Source of the DNA: Tribonema minus
Lineage: Eukaryota; Sar; Xanthophyceae; Tribonematales; Tribonemataceae
Direction: 5' to 3'
Length of the DNA stretch: 64,000 nucleotides
Assembly (NCBI GenBank): GCA_017506865.1
Contig: JAFCMP010000517.1
Location: 124,001-188,000, forward strand
Shown: positions 25,201 to 36,900 of the stretch, piece by piece
Position numbering within the stretch: the stretch's first letter is position 1
Layout of the letters: the number at the start of each line of letters is the position of its first letter
Translations under genes and position numbers: made by a program
Notes under the pieces: model-generated
Database searches by the model: none
What the model saw: only the letters and a program-made list of their open reading frames with translations
Told to the model about the DNA's origin: nothing

Positions 25201-25615
25201 CGCGGCTGCCGCGTCCTGCTGAGGTGCACCTGACTTGGGCACTGCGGCGACTGCTGCCGCAGGCGCCGCTGCCAGCTCCGCGCGCTCTGGCGCTGCCTTC
25301 GGCGCCGCAGCGACTGCTCCATTGGCTGCCGCAGCAGCAGCAGGCGCTGCTGCTGACGGCTCTGCCTCCACAGCGCCGCCGCCGGCAGCGGCGGCGGCAG
25401 CAGGGGCAGCGGCGGCGGCAGCAAGGGCAGCGGCGGCGGCAGCAGTGGGCTGAGCATCCGCTGCATCGGCAGCAGCAGCAGCATCAGTCTCTGCTGCCGC
25501 GCTCTCCGTTGTGGCGGCCTGGCGACGCGCTGCCTTCTTGGCGGCGGGCGCGGCGGGCGAAGGCGAGGCGGCGCGCTTGCGCTGCTCGCCCACGGGCACA
25601 GAGGCCTGAGCGCTG
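20169..25615 (-). CDS. unknown protein built from tandemly duplicated in-frame exons, partial
   Basis: Minus-strand exons supported by repetition: 25615-24709, 23888-23172, 22344-21538 and 21084-20917. The last three start and end in phase 0 and the first ends in phase 0, so they join in frame. Two modules recur: module A (GESKKSAKARACATMLLRLLP, then GGRFEDMEAAIAA) and module B (ALAQRREVAHMLQRVCRCD, RFDMPLENVTRVSGTF and MCIATIDISRQAVVSIIP), separated by Ala-rich linkers. Order in the protein is linker-B, A-B, A-B, then A alone. Module B looks beta-rich and module A helical, and I do not recognise either. A final short exon ending near 20169 or 20030 is possible but unproven. The 5' end upstream of 25615 was not found. 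That the modules are coding is well supported, because three copies keep the same frame and splice sites while introns diverge. Confidence 0.6.
20917..24708 (-). repeat. ~1.6-kb exon-plus-intron tandem duplication units
   Basis: The units starting at 25615, 23888, 22344 and 21084 share not only exons but long stretches of intron. For example, the block following the module-A acceptor at 22345-22700 aligns with 23889-24240, both containing agaaatccgatt and atgctcccactga. Duplication was therefore at the DNA level, not by retroposition. The last unit is truncated. Confidence 0.85.
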
Positions 25616-26007
25616 CTGCAGGAAAGGGGTGCAGCGAGGCGGGCAGCAGTCATGGGTGAGTACGGCGTGTGAGCTGTCTGGTAATGGCATTTTGCTCCAT
25701 GGGCGTGCAGCAATAGCAGCAGCGGAAATGCATGGCGGGGGGGAGGGGGGGGGCTTGGGGGGTGGAGGGGTAGGGGCGAGAGCCTGGGAACTGCCGCAGC
25801 GGCAGCAGTGCGTTGCATGAGCCTAAGCAACGCAGCGTGCGTCTTTGAGGACCGAGATCCAGCGACATTGCAATGAGCTGACACACCATAAGCATTAGAG
25901 TCGAGACATGTGCACAATGACGGAGCTGCTGCCGACAGCGCGACTCTGACTCTAATTTTCAGTGTGCGGAATCAACGCGCAGCGCTGCTCAACGACGTGT
26001 GCAATGC
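25616..26007. other. upstream flank or intron of the duplicated-exon gene
   Basis: Holds a long C-rich pyrimidine tract on the minus strand (around 25738-25775), which suits an intron end before 25615. No upstream coding exon could be defined. Confidence 0.35.
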
Positions 26008-26029
26008 GCCGTGAAGCAGCAGCGACGCT

Positions 26030-26206
26030 ATGACAGAGAGCGCAGTGCTCAGGTGCCGCTGCCGCATCCGATTTGCGCATGCAATCACGGTTCCCAACGC
26101 GTCATCCGACTCGCATGCGCAAACACCTGCGCAGACCGTGCACCTTGTTGTTCCAAACGGAGCAGCGCTGCAGCTCATCGTGCCGCACAACGCCGGTCGC
26201 GACTAA
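26030..26206 (+). CDS. 58-residue open frame in 263-bp repeat, copy 1
   Basis: ATG to TAA, 58 codons. The second half (HLVVPNGAALQLIVPHNAGRD) reads like a compact beta-hairpin with alternating hydrophobics, unlike random sequence, but I know no family for it. A longer overlapping frame with a different reading also crosses the repeat. It could be a small protein, a terminal exon or chance. Confidence 0.25.
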   Translation: MTESAVLRCRCRIRFAHAITVPNASSDSHAQTPAQTVHLVVPNGAALQLIVPHNAGRD

Positions 26207-26292
26207 CAGGCAGTTACACCTCAGGCAGTTGCGCCTCGCCTCATAGAGAGACAAAACAGCGCAGACCTAAGCCGTGAAGCAGCAGCGACGCT

Positions 26293-26469
26293 ATGACAGA
26301 GAGCGCAGTGCTCAGGTGCCGCTGCCGCATCCGATTTGCGCATGCAATCACGGTTCCCAACGCGTCATCCGACTCGCATGCGCAAACACCTGCGCAGACC
26401 GTGCACCTTGTTGTTCCAAACGGAGCAGCGCTGCAGCTCATCGTGCCGCACAACGCCGGTCGCGACTAA
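26293..26469 (+). CDS. 58-residue open frame in 263-bp repeat, copy 2
   Basis: Identical to the frame at 26030-26206 because the repeat units are identical. The same caveats apply. Confidence 0.25.
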   Translation: MTESAVLRCRCRIRFAHAITVPNASSDSHAQTPAQTVHLVVPNGAALQLIVPHNAGRD

Positions 26470-26576
26470 CAGGCAGTTACACCTCAGGCAGTTGCGCCTC
26501 GCCTCATAGAGAGACAAAACAGCGCAGACCTAAGTGAGCGCCAGCAATGCGTGGTCAACCGCATGTCTATTGCAAG

Positions 26577-27941
26577 CTACTCTCTGCTTCGTATTATCTT
26601 GCTGATGTTCTGCACAAAATCGCCATTGCCCCACCTGGCTGCCTCCTGCTCCCGCGCCACACCGCCCCCAGGCTGCGTTACACCAGCAGCAGCCCCCCCC
26701 ATCTGCCCTGCCCCCTGAGGCGCGCCCGTAGCGCCCGCGCCCCCAGCGGGCAGCGAAACCGCCGGCCCGCCAGCCGAGGGTCCCCCTGCAGCGTTCAGCT
26801 TGGCAGCGATCCTGTCCTTGCGATTCGGGCGCAGCGCCTGGCTCATAGCGCCCCTGGCGGAGCGCGCCTTGGGCTGCTGCTCCTCAACTGCTGCCGCGAG
26901 GGGGGCGCCTGGGGGGGGTGCTTCCGCGGGTGCCACTGTTTGGATGCACGCGTCGATCATCTGCGGCGCGAGCGGACGAGAGCACAGGCGGCAGCCGTGG
27001 CGTGTGAGAGCTGCGGGACCTGCTGGCCATGTGGCCACATTCTCGCGGAAAGTGCCGGTGAATACGTACATACAGTACTATGACTCCTACCGCTGTCAGC
27101 TTGATTGAAGAACGCTGCTGCTGACCCATCATAACAGTATGCAAAGGCCCATGATACTGCAAATGAGTTTGTATGGCTGTACGGGCTGCGGGCAGTCACT
27201 GTTTGCACGCAAGAACTTCCCAAGTTGAAACTTCAAGTTCAGAGACATCCTGCATGAGTCATGCTGCTGGACGCTGCGCCGGCTGGAAGGCGGCGGCTTT
27301 CAAAAGTGACCGCCGTGCACGAGGAACGGCTCCCATGTGTACTAGCAGTGGTGCATGACTGCTGACGAAATACGAGCACATGGCAACATGAGGGTAACTT
27401 CAATCTGGCTCACTTTGATGTGCGTGTGTGTGCATGCGTGCACATCTGTGGGTGGTACATCACGGACAAAGTGCCGAGCGCATGCCCCGTACATGTCACT
27501 CGTATACAGCAGCATTGCGATACTTGCGTGAAGAACTCTGTGCTGTGATTGCCAGCTCTGAGAGTGCGCAACTATCAGCCTCACTTTGTAGACCCATGTA
27601 AATTCAAACAAACCCAATGATGCATGGTTCAAGCAGAGCAGCTTCATGTCACCGTGCCGTATTGAGCTCGCCCATGAGCAACACAACACCTGAGCACCCT
27701 GCTGGCTCAAGACCAGCAACGCTCAGTCACTTAGTGGCGGCATATAAACTTCAACTTGTACTTGAAGTCAGCGGGCGCAGCGCGAAGCCAGCGCTCACCT
27801 TGGGCCTCGCATACTCCACGCGCGCGCGCTTGCCCGCCCTGCACGCCGCGCAGCGCTCCCCCGCCGCTGAGCCCTGCTGCTGCTGCTGCTGCCACATGGC
27901 CATGAGCTCGGCCACCCACGGCGGCGGCGTGTTCCAGGGCA

Positions 27942-27973
<32 letters not shown>

Positions 27974-29639
27974 GGCGGCGGCAATGCCGCCAGCTGCACC
28001 TCCGACAGGGAGCGCACCGGCGACTGCCGCCGCCGCTTCAGCGCCAGCTGCTGCTGCTGCGCCGGCGACTCCTCCCGCTCCTGTGGCGACGCCGCCGCCA
28101 GCTGCAGCTCTGACGGGGGGCGCACCGGCAACTGCCGCCGCCGTTTCAGCGCCAGCTGCTGCTGCTGCGCCGGCGACTCCTCCCGCTCCTGCGCCTGCTG
28201 CTGCTGCGGCGGCAGCGGCTCCTGCCGCCGCGGCGGAGGCTGCTGCTGAGCCGGCAGCGTGAAGCGCTGCGCCCGCAATCGCCTGATTTCCATTTCATCA
28301 GCGGGCACCCGGGGTGCGCCCCGCTGCTGCGCTGCAGGCTTGCGCTGCTGCTGCTGCCGCTGCGGCGCCGGCAGCTGCGCAGAGGGCGACTGCTCGCGCC
28401 GCAGCGGCGGCGGCCACTGCGGCGCCGGCGCTCCCCGGCGCTGCTGGGAGGACGGCGACGGGCGGTGCGGCGGCGGCGACGGGCGGTGCGGCGGCGGCGG
28501 CTGGTGCGCCGGCGGCGACATCCGCTGCCGCTGCTTCCGCTGCTGCTGCCGCTGGTCGTGGTGCGCATCTGGCTGCACCAGCTGGCCCTCCTCCGGAGGC
28601 GATCGCGGCCGCTGCTGCTGCGGCTGCTGTGGCGCGGCGCGGTGCTGCGGCTGCGGCTGCGCCGGCGGGGGCGACGTGCGCTGGCGCAGCAGCGGCAGCG
28701 GATTCTGCTGCGGCGGCGGCAGCAGCGGCGGCGCCGCCATCAGCGCCGGCGACGACTGCGCGGGCTCGTACTGGTGGTGCTGCTGACGATACGGCGGCGG
28801 CGCGTGCATGACGGGCTCCTGATGCTGCCAGTGGTTCTGCGGGGGCGCTTCGTACCAGGGCGTGCCGCCAGTGCCGCCGCCGCCGCCTGAAGTGTGGGGG
28901 GTGGTGGCGTGCAGTCAGTCGCGGGGGAACGAGCAATGCCGGGAGCGACGCTTTGGCTGCGGGCAGTGCAGCGAGCTGTCGTCTGCCTATGATGTTCACT
29001 TCGGTCGCTGAGGATGCTAGGGCTACTGGCGGCTGGTGGTATGCTAGGGCTACTGGCGGCGTCGCAGCGCTGGCAAAATCGTGAGTGCTAGTGTAACTGC
29101 CAGTACGTGATCGTCGGCATATGGCAACGGCGGGAGGGGTCGCAGCACTGAGAACATAAGATTGAGCGAGGTCCGTTCTCCAGCGAATACGGAAGGGGGT
29201 GAACGGAGTGGTGGTGGGTGTGTGGGGGGAAGGTATAAGCAGGCAAGTGCAGGCATGTGTTGCACGCAGATGTGCGTAAATTTGCAAGTGTTGCCGCGGC
29301 AAGATGTTGTAGAGGTGCACATGTCCCTGGTGCAGCGTCGAGCTTTGTAAGCGCCGGGGTGTTGTGAGACACGCTCATGTACGCACACACCACACCGGTA
29401 CTACATACCTGCGCCGTCCGCCGCCGCGTGAAGCGGCACGTGCTGAGGCGCATTGACCTGCAGCGGCGGCAGCGCTCCATAATGCTGCGCATATGGCGGC
29501 GCGCCCGCGTCCGCCTGCTGCTGCGGGGGCAACCAAGGCTGCTGCTCAAAGCGCGCTTCCATTACGTTACTGTAAACGCCGCCATCGTGGCCTGCTGCCG
29601 TCGGCGGCTGGCTGTAGTCGATGAAGGCACGGCCGTTGC
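26577..29639 (-). CDS. Gln/Pro-rich low-complexity protein, 5' end missing
   Basis: Minus-strand exons 29639-29409, 28886-27799 and 26960-26577 join in phases 1 and 0 with consensus splice sites, giving at least 567 residues. The upstream exon or start was not found. The middle exon is dominated by CAG/CCG-coded Gln and Pro tracts and includes a duplicated block (QEREESPAQQQQLALKRRRQ, twice, about 34 residues apart). Islands that look conserved are TPWYEAPPQNHWQ, EMEIRRLRAQRF, PWNTPPPWVAELMAMW and the Cys-bearing ERCAACRAGKRARVEYARPK with basic residues resembling a nuclear signal. The last exon is Ala/Gly/Pro-rich with RPNRKDRIAAKLNAAGG. Composition suggests a nuclear or RNA-granule scaffold or transcriptional regulator; there is no catalytic domain. 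Confidence 0.62.
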
Positions 29640-30882
29640 CTGCGAGTGCCGCGAGTGTACAGAGTAAGAGATAGCCCCCGTGTACGTCGTGGTGGCAAAC
29701 CACATGAAGATGTGCCCAACAAATATCTCCCCAACACTTGACGGACCCCAAGATGGGTCCATGTAAGATGGGTTCATGTACACATGAGCGGCTTCCTGAG
29801 ATGGAACCGCGTCATATGTTCATGGCGCTATGCTAACGGCAACTCCATGCCAGCTTGCAGAGCCTTGGATACTATCGATGGTTATATTCGTGATTCCATG
29901 TGAACTTCAACCAAAGTAAGATGTGCCCTCTGATCAATGTTTCATGACATTGGCCCCCCACGTCGAATAGGTACAGTGAGGACTGGGCCGTACCAAGAGC
30001 CACAACCTGCCATGTCAGATAAGGAGTAAGATGCTCCGAACTATCAAGGGGCAGCTCGAGCTTGCCGCCACACCGCAGTCGGCAAGCTGGGCATGTGAAT
30101 GGCTGCTCTGGTGCGGAGTGTGAGTGTATCGCTTATCACCAAACTGCGAAGGTGCTATGAGCAAGGGGACTGGACTGCTACACTCTGTTGCTCCTGGCTT
30201 TTTAAAAGCAGTCACACACAGGCATGACAAACTAAAGTCCTCAAGCGACTCCTCAAGCGACCAAATCAGTATCGACAGCACACGTCAACAAGCTGAAGAT
30301 TTGCTGATCAGCGACCAACTAAGAAAATCTCCTCAACTACTACATACCTCCCCGTACGTAAGCCGGCAGCTAGCGCTCTTCCTCCTAGGGAGTCCGACAA
30401 CAATATTCTCAAGCAGAGCGCCTGAGTTGCAGTGAAGCGCCTTCGCCATGTTGATATGAACTTCGGAACCTTGACTTTTTAAAAACGAGATCTCTCATCG
30501 CTAAATTCCTATGCCAATTGCTCTCACCTGTCGACTGCATGGCGCCGATGCCTTAGGCCACTCTGGGTGAAGGCGTCTCACACACTCTCAGTCTCACACA
30601 CTCTCAGCTCTTGCGCACACTGAGGGTCGTGACGTCCTGGGTCATGCAAATCTTGCTGACTTGCACCGCTGCTGTCAACCACCTCCTGAAGCTGCAGGAG
30701 CTGCCTTCCCCGGGGATGGATATGGATCCGATTTTGCGGAGGTGGACAGAACCCTGAACCGCCCCCGAACGGCCGCCGCGTATAGGCAGTTGAAACTGTA
30801 AAAAAAGCCGCCGCGCGCTTTCATCAGATAATCAGACAACAGCACTCCCCTGCACTGTCCTCCTGATGCACGAGCAAGCGGC
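29640..30882. other. interval between divergent genes, no exon identified
   Basis: Should contain the missing 5' exon(s) of the Gln/Pro-rich gene and the promoter of the LRR gene. Only short open frames without motifs are visible. Confidence 0.4.
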
Positions 30883-32856
30883 ATGCTGGTCCCATTTGCA
30901 CTTAAAGCGGCCAAGAAGTTTACTGCAGCGAAGCCTCCGAAACCTCTCGAACCAGCGACGGATGACCCGAGCACCGACGCAGCGAGTGCTGCGCCGAGTG
31001 AGTGGACGCCAGCAGAGGAGAGCCGCAGTAGTGGTAGTGCTACTAAAAGCGGTTCCGATCCTTTCTTGAATCAAGTGGTGCAACCTCCCGGCAGCAGCAG
31101 CGGCAGCGGCAATCTTGACGAACCTGGAGGCGACAGTGGCGATGACGACGATGACCATGAACCTCTTGAGGACATCGTTGACACGAAGACCGGCAGGCCG
31201 CTTTTTGTCAGCGTTAGACCGCAGCAGCAGGAGCTGTCACAGGCGAAAGCAGAGCTAGCGCTGCCCGCACTGTTGCGGGGAGCTGCCCTGCGCGATGACA
31301 CCAGCACCGACACCAGCAGCAGCGTGCCCATGCATGCGCCGCTGACAGCGAGCAGCCTGAAGGCGATGACCCGGGGCATACCGGCGGGGCCTCTCAGCGC
31401 CTCGCCAACCGAAGCCGTGCTTCGCAACCTCGGCATGTCCCTGCGACCTCTCGTCAGCCCCCTGCAGAAGCGCACCGACGAGAAGTGGCAGAAGTTCCAG
31501 TCCTACCGCCGCGCGAACCGCTCGCGCCGCCAGTACGCGACGCTGGAGTGGTTCGAGCGGCGCGTGGAGCGCCAGGCGCTGGAGCGCGCGCGCGAGGAGG
31601 AGGTGCAGCGCGCCGTCCGCGTCGCGCGCGTCAAGAGGGCGCAGCGCCTGCAGCGCGCGCTCGCGCAAACGCGCGCCAAGGTGCGGCGCGTGCACCGCGC
31701 GGACGCCGCGGCGCAGGCGCAGCAGCTGGCGGCGCTGAGCGACGTCGAGCGCCGCCGCGCCGCCTTCCTCACGCGCAACGAGGCGTGGAGGGAGGAGGAC
31801 GAGCAGCGCGCGGCGGCGCGCGCCGCGGCAGCAGCGGCGGCGGCGGTGCAGGTCGCCGCGGCGAGCGAGGAGGCGGCGGCAGCAGCGCAGCGCGAGCGGC
31901 GCGCGGCGCGCAGGGCGCAGCAGGAGACGGAAGCGCTGAGCGCGACGCAGGAGGTGCTGGCGCTGATGCGGCGCGCAGGCGTCACCGCCGGCGTCAACGC
32001 GCCACCCGCGCCGCCCGCGGACGTCCCGCACGAGGCCGATGAGAGCGTCGTCATCTGGCCCCGCGCGCAGTCGCCGCGCTCGCCGCAATCGCCGCCACAA
32101 GCCGCTGTTGCGGATGCGCAGGACGCGAAAGAGCTGGATAGGCAGGCGTCCAGGGCATCAACAGCGGCAGGCGGCGGCGGCGGCGGCGGCGGGCAGCGGC
32201 GCCGCGTGTGGCTCGCGCAGCAGGAGGCCGGCAGCTACTTCAACCTGCAGCTTTCGCGCATGCGTGCGATCACGCGCCTGCGCGTGCGCGGCGCCCTGGG
32301 GCCGCGCGGCGGCGTCCCCCTTGCACGAGAGCTGAGCGCTGCCTCATGTTTGACGCTGCTGGAGCTGCGCCTGCCGCGGTGCGCGCTCACGGACGCGGGG
32401 CTCGCGCCCGTGCTCGCGGCGCTCGCGCACGGCAGCGGCGGCGGCGGCGGCACCGGCGGCTCCGCCGCGCCGCTGCTGGCGACGCTCGACCTGCGCGAGA
32501 ACGGCCTCACCGCCGCCGCGGTGCAGCTGTTCGGCGCCGCGCGCGACGGCAATGGCCTGCGCGCGCTGCGCGACCTCGACCTCGGCGGCAACGCGGCGCT
32601 CGGCGACGGCGGCGCGCGCACGCTCGCGCACCAGCTGCTGGCCTCGCGCGGCGCCACGTGGCGCGGCGTCGCGCGCCTCGGGCTCGCGCACTGCGGCGTC
32701 GGCGACGCGGGCGCGCTGGCGCTGTGGCGCGCGCTGGACGGCGCGGGCGTGCTGCTCGAGTCGCCGCCGCGCTGCGTGTGCCTGCGCGACAACAGGGTGA
32801 GCGCGGCGGCGCGGCGCGCGATGGGGGCCACCGCGCCGCTGTGGCTGCAGCTGTGA
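30883..32856 (+). CDS. intronless coiled-coil plus leucine-rich-repeat protein
   Basis: A single 657-codon open frame, the only long intronless gene here. Residues 1-190 are disordered and acidic with a GDDDDDHE run. Residues ~200-380 are a strongly charged Arg/Glu/Ala coiled coil (for example EWFERRVERQALERAREEE). After an SPRSPQSPP hinge and a Gly run, residues ~445-657 form ribonuclease-inhibitor-type leucine-rich repeats: TLLELRLPRCALTDAGLAPV, LATLDLRENGLTAAAVQLF, LRDLDLGGNAALGDGG and VARLGLAHCGVGDAGAL. Such LRRs bind proteins, and with a coiled coil they are common in cytoskeletal or ciliary adaptors. No specific orthologue is recognised. The start is the first ATG of the frame, after an A-rich leader at 30798-30805. 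Confidence 0.85.
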   Translation: MLVPFALKAAKKFTAAKPPKPLEPATDDPSTDAASAAPSEWTPAEESRSSGSATKSGSDPFLNQVVQPPGSSSGSGNLDEPGGDSGDDDDDHEPLEDIVDTKTGRPLFVSVRPQQQELSQAKAELALPALLRGAALRDDTSTDTSSSVPMHAPLTASSLKAMTRGIPAGPLSASPTEAVLRNLGMSLRPLVSPLQKRTDEKWQKFQSYRRANRSRRQYATLEWFERRVERQALERAREEEVQRAVRVARVKRAQRLQRALAQTRAKVRRVHRADAAAQAQQLAALSDVERRRAAFLTRNEAWREEDEQRAAARAAAAAAAAVQVAAASEEAAAAAQRERRAARRAQQETEALSATQEVLALMRRAGVTAGVNAPPAPPADVPHEADESVVIWPRAQSPRSPQSPPQAAVADAQDAKELDRQASRASTAAGGGGGGGGQRRRVWLAQQEAGSYFNLQLSRMRAITRLRVRGALGPRGGVPLARELSAASCLTLLELRLPRCALTDAGLAPVLAALAHGSGGGGGTGGSAAPLLATLDLRENGLTAAAVQLFGAARDGNGLRALRDLDLGGNAALGDGGARTLAHQLLASRGATWRGVARLGLAHCGVGDAGALALWRALDGAGVLLESPPRCVCLRDNRVSAAARRAMGATAPLWLQL

Positions 32857-33934
32857 TCTTGAAAGTGGCGGCGGCGGCGGCGGCAGTGCGTCGCGCAGTG
32901 TGCTGCGCAGGGGGGCACGGCGCGACGGCACAATGCTCTGCGGTGCTCATGAATGTGCTGACGCACAGCACAGCACCTGAGAGTCAAGCGATGGGTGCTA
33001 CCAGTTGGGACCGCTTACACCAAGGTCGCCATTGTGCCTGCACAAACACCTGTGTTCTGCAGCACCACTATACCTCGGAGAGAGCCAGCGCAAGAGCAAG
33101 CTTGAAGTTTCCATGGTGTTTTCGGTGTCCTCGCATAATGCTCAGCTGTTGCGATACAGCACCAGCGAGTGTCAACGGCAGTCTTGGCAGCAAGCACACC
33201 ATTTGCAGCGACTGAGCGGCCGCACAAGCAGCAGCAATGCCAGCTGCTGATGGGTTGGACCAGTGCTGGGGGCCATTGCAACCGCAGCAGCTGCTGCATC
33301 GACAGCAGCAGCGGCAGCACCAGCACAGACGGTGCCAGCGCCCTCAGTTGCAGGAGGAAAACTCAGATAGGCAGAGACATTTTATGGTTACTTTGAAGTG
33401 TACGCATGTTATTTGGCCAGCTTCATCAAGCCTTCATGGTTTCAGCAACAAGCCCTCAGGTTGTTTGCTGGTGCATTCAGTGCATTTCAACGTCTGGTCC
33501 CATAGTCATAGGGCAGGGGGGCGGGGGGGGAAGGGGGCGAGGCGGCAATTCATGTGCGAGAGCATCACAATGCACGCTGCCACAAGAGCATCACTTCGCA
33601 ACATATGTGGCGTTTATTTGGCACTGCAAGGATGAAACAACAACACATTTGGTTGACAAGAATCAAAAACAATGACACATTTGGTTTACAAGACTAACTT
33701 GTCTCGCAAACAAGTGTGTCTATGTGTCTGCTCCACTTGACTGCCTGCTTAAACAGTGCCGCAGGCGACGCAAGACGCATGGCGCACGCAACGATGACCA
33801 CAACTCACAGCTCCGAGTGCACCTCTACCAGCCGAGAGTCCCTGCCCACCTTGTCGCGTACATCAACATGTACATACTCCTGAAGCACACTCATGAATAT
33901 ACTTCAAGTCTAAACACATATGCTCTGCCTACTT
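32857..33934. other. non-coding interval between convergent genes
   Basis: Short open frames only. It includes a CAG-rich patch at 33285-33330 and a G-run near 33520. It probably holds the 3' UTRs of the LRR and RCC1-UBR genes. Confidence 0.45.
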
Positions 33935-36900
33935 CTACATAACTTTGGCAGTTGTTGCATTGACCACCGCCTCCACTTCAAAGCGGGCCTCGTACCACAC
34001 CTCCAACCGCCGAAATGGCACGCGGCGCGCCTCCCCCGCCGACCCCCCGTCCCCCCCCACCACCAGACTCTCTGTGGCACTCTCTACATCCGCTACGGTC
34101 ACCGCGGCAGCGCCACCGCGCGCCGCCGCCAGAACCCCCCTCAGCTTCCCTATGTCCACGCAGCCGTCGTCTTCGCCCGCAGCGGCGGCGTCAAACGCCT
34201 CGCGCAGCGCGCTCCAACGGCAGCGGCACCGCAGCCGCGCCGCCGCGCGCGCGCCGCCGCACGCGCAGCCGCCGCTGCCGCCGCCAGCGCCGCCGCCGCC
34301 AGCGCCGCTGCTGAAACCGCCGCCGCCGCCGCCGCCGCCGCTGCCGCCGCGGCCGCGGAAGAGCACCTCCACGGCGTGCCCCGCGTGGCACGCGCGCGCG
34401 CACGCAAGGCACACCCCCTCCAGCCCGCACGGATAGCAGCGGTACACGACCTGCGGCCCGAGTCGCCGGGCGGCGGCGGCGCCGCGGCGCGGCGGCGCGA
34501 GCGTCGCCGCCGCGGCAGCGCGGAGCGCTGCGCACGAGCCCTCCGGCGGCGGCGCGTCGAGGCACCATTCGAGGCCTGCCTCGGGCCCGGATGCAGGGGG
34601 GCCCAGAGGCGCGCAGGGCGCGTCGGCGGCGCCTGCGGGGATGTCATGAAACAGCATGGCAGTTTCGGGGTGTGTAACTGGGAGGGGAGCGCACGTGCTG
34701 GCCAGCGCGAACAGCGGAGCACAGCACGCTCGTGCTGTTTGCGCGTGCGCGTGCCCTTGCGTGAGTCTGGTGAGGATGCTGGCGGCTGCGTGGTGGTGGC
34801 GCGCGCACTGCGGCTGTGCGCGCTACGCCATTTCGCCTCGCTGCGCGCTTGCCCAAAGGCACTTGCGCCGCAGGGGTCTACAGTATGTGGGCTGCACTTG
34901 AACGTGCAGGTGACCCTCCCCCCGCACGCCTGGCGCACTCAAAGCGGCGCATGCATCACTTGAGGGTGGCGGCGCTGGAATGGCATCGGTGCAACATCCC
35001 TTGCAGAGCTCGGCGTGCCGCGCACGGAGCAGGAACGCATGCTATATGACCCACACCCTCGTGCACGACCGCAATGTGCGAGCCACAAGTCGGCGCTACT
35101 ATCGACATGCACGGCAGCGGCGGCCGCGCCACATGTGATTGTGACACGGCACAGCAGTCAGGGCTAGGGTCGGAAGCGAGCCGCACTCTGGACCACCGGC
35201 CGCCGCCGCCGCAGCGGCAGCGCAGAATCAGTGCCCAGCTCATCAGCTGCCCGCCCCGCACACAGCGCGTGCACAGGCGGCACAGCTCAGCTAGGAGAAA
35301 CCAGGGTAAGGGTTAGCTGCGGCAGTGCGCACCTGGCTGCCGCGGCAGTGGCGCAGACGGCCGCTCCAGCAAGTCGGAGTCCAAGTCGCGCCGCCGCATC
35401 GCCTCGCGCAGCGCACCGCGCGCCACGTAGCCGCCGGGCGCGGCGAGCGTGTCCTGGAACTCGCGGTACGCGGGGGAGTCGCGTGCGAGCAACGCTCGGC
35501 CGGATGTGAGGGCCACCTGCGCGGAGAGCGATGTCAATCGATGTCAAGCAGAGAATGTTGCCTGAGGTTGATGTACTTCTCTACATGTATAGGATCCTTC
35601 TGAAGGATATGTGTTGCGAGGGAGTGCGTATGTGTGTGTGTGTGTGCGGGGGGGGGGGGGTAGTCTAGCCATGTCAGCCAATATTAGTCGCGGTTTGTGA
35701 GGGAGTCGCGTGCCAACAGCGCTCGGCCGGAGGTGAGGGCCACCTGCATGTAGAGCAGTGTCAATCGATGTCAAGGAGAGAACATTGCCTGAGCTTGATT
35801 TTTTATACACATGATATTCTGATTGTATTGTTGCAGGGGAGTGTGTGTGTAGGGGGGGGGGCTAGTCTAGCCATTTCAGCCAACATTAGTTGCGGTTCGC
35901 GGGGGAGTCGCGCGCCAGCAGCCCTCAGGCCGGAGGTGAGGGCCACCTGCGCGGAGAGCGGCGTCAATGCCAAGGAGTGAACATGGCCTGAGCTTGATGT
36001 GTACATGTATACCATAATACTTTTGAAGGATGTGTGTTGCGGGGGAGGGGGCGGGGGGGGGGGGGGTAAGCTGGTGTTGCCGGGGGGGCAGGGGGGCCAT
36101 CCCAGCAAACATTAACACAGTGCTGCAATACACACATTCTGGTACGTAGTGTGTAGTACAGTTAACTTAGATGCCATTCGGCGGCGGCGGCGGCGTTTGA
36201 GTGGTTGTCGTTGAGACACTTTCAGACTGTCACACAACATGTAGATTCCGTACAGCAAGCTTCAAGTTAGATGCCATTCATCTGGGCTTTTTCGCGCCCT
36301 AAGCGAGAATTAATGAAAAGTACAGTCAACCTCAGGTACCGAGATGCATGGAGTACCTGCGGGGGAGCGACGTGGACGCCGACGAGGAAACAAGGTCAAC
36401 ACCGATAAGAGAATGCAGCGGAGTGCTTGCATGTTGAGATGTACGTATGCTCATCTGGGTTTGCTGCCCCCCTGGCGACGACGAGCACCTGCGCTGCCAT
36501 GCATCGGTGATGATGCTTGGGTTGCGTCATCAGCATGACTACGGCGCGCTGCAAGAGCGAGCCGACTTGCGCAGTTCGCCACAATCACCTGGGTACCCCA
36601 GCACCTCTCAAAGCCCCCCCCCCCCCCTTGTCACCTCAACCCTACCCCCTCAGTGCAAGAAGGGCAGGATTGATGGGCTATTGACTGCCCCTACCAGCTA
36701 TTGCCACCATGCCTCGTACAGTGGGCAAGAGGTTAGGGCTAGGGAAAGAGGCAGGGTTGGTATATACCGTATGGCTATCGGCACCGTGCGTCGTACATGG
36801 GCAAGGGATCAGGCCTAGGGTTAGAGGTAGGATCAGTACATACTGTATGGCACCCGCCGACAGCGACGCTCAGCACGGACGTGTTGTACGCCGCCGTGCC

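Larger units (their letters stand above)
26008..26533. repeat. perfect 263-bp tandem duplication
   Basis: Copies 26008-26270 and 26271-26533 appear identical over all 263 bp, abutting head to tail, and both begin gccgtgaagcagcagcgac. Identity across non-coding and coding frames alike implies a very recent duplication or an assembly artefact. Confidence 0.92.

Noticed and set aside
26008-26533. CRISPR-like or LTR pair
   Set aside because: The two 263-bp copies abut directly with no spacers or internal sequence; this is a simple tandem duplication.
28259-28890. Cys-rich plus-strand frames at 28259-28786
   Set aside because: Antisense shadow of CAG/CCG codons in the Gln/Pro-rich gene; Cys content reflects TGC triplets, not a zinc-finger array.
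33935-35516. A separate small zinc-finger gene
   Set aside because: The phases at 35516 and 34632 match the upstream RCC1 exons, and the blade motif GGRHT-VALTSGR is split across the junction, so these are the last exons of the RCC1 gene.
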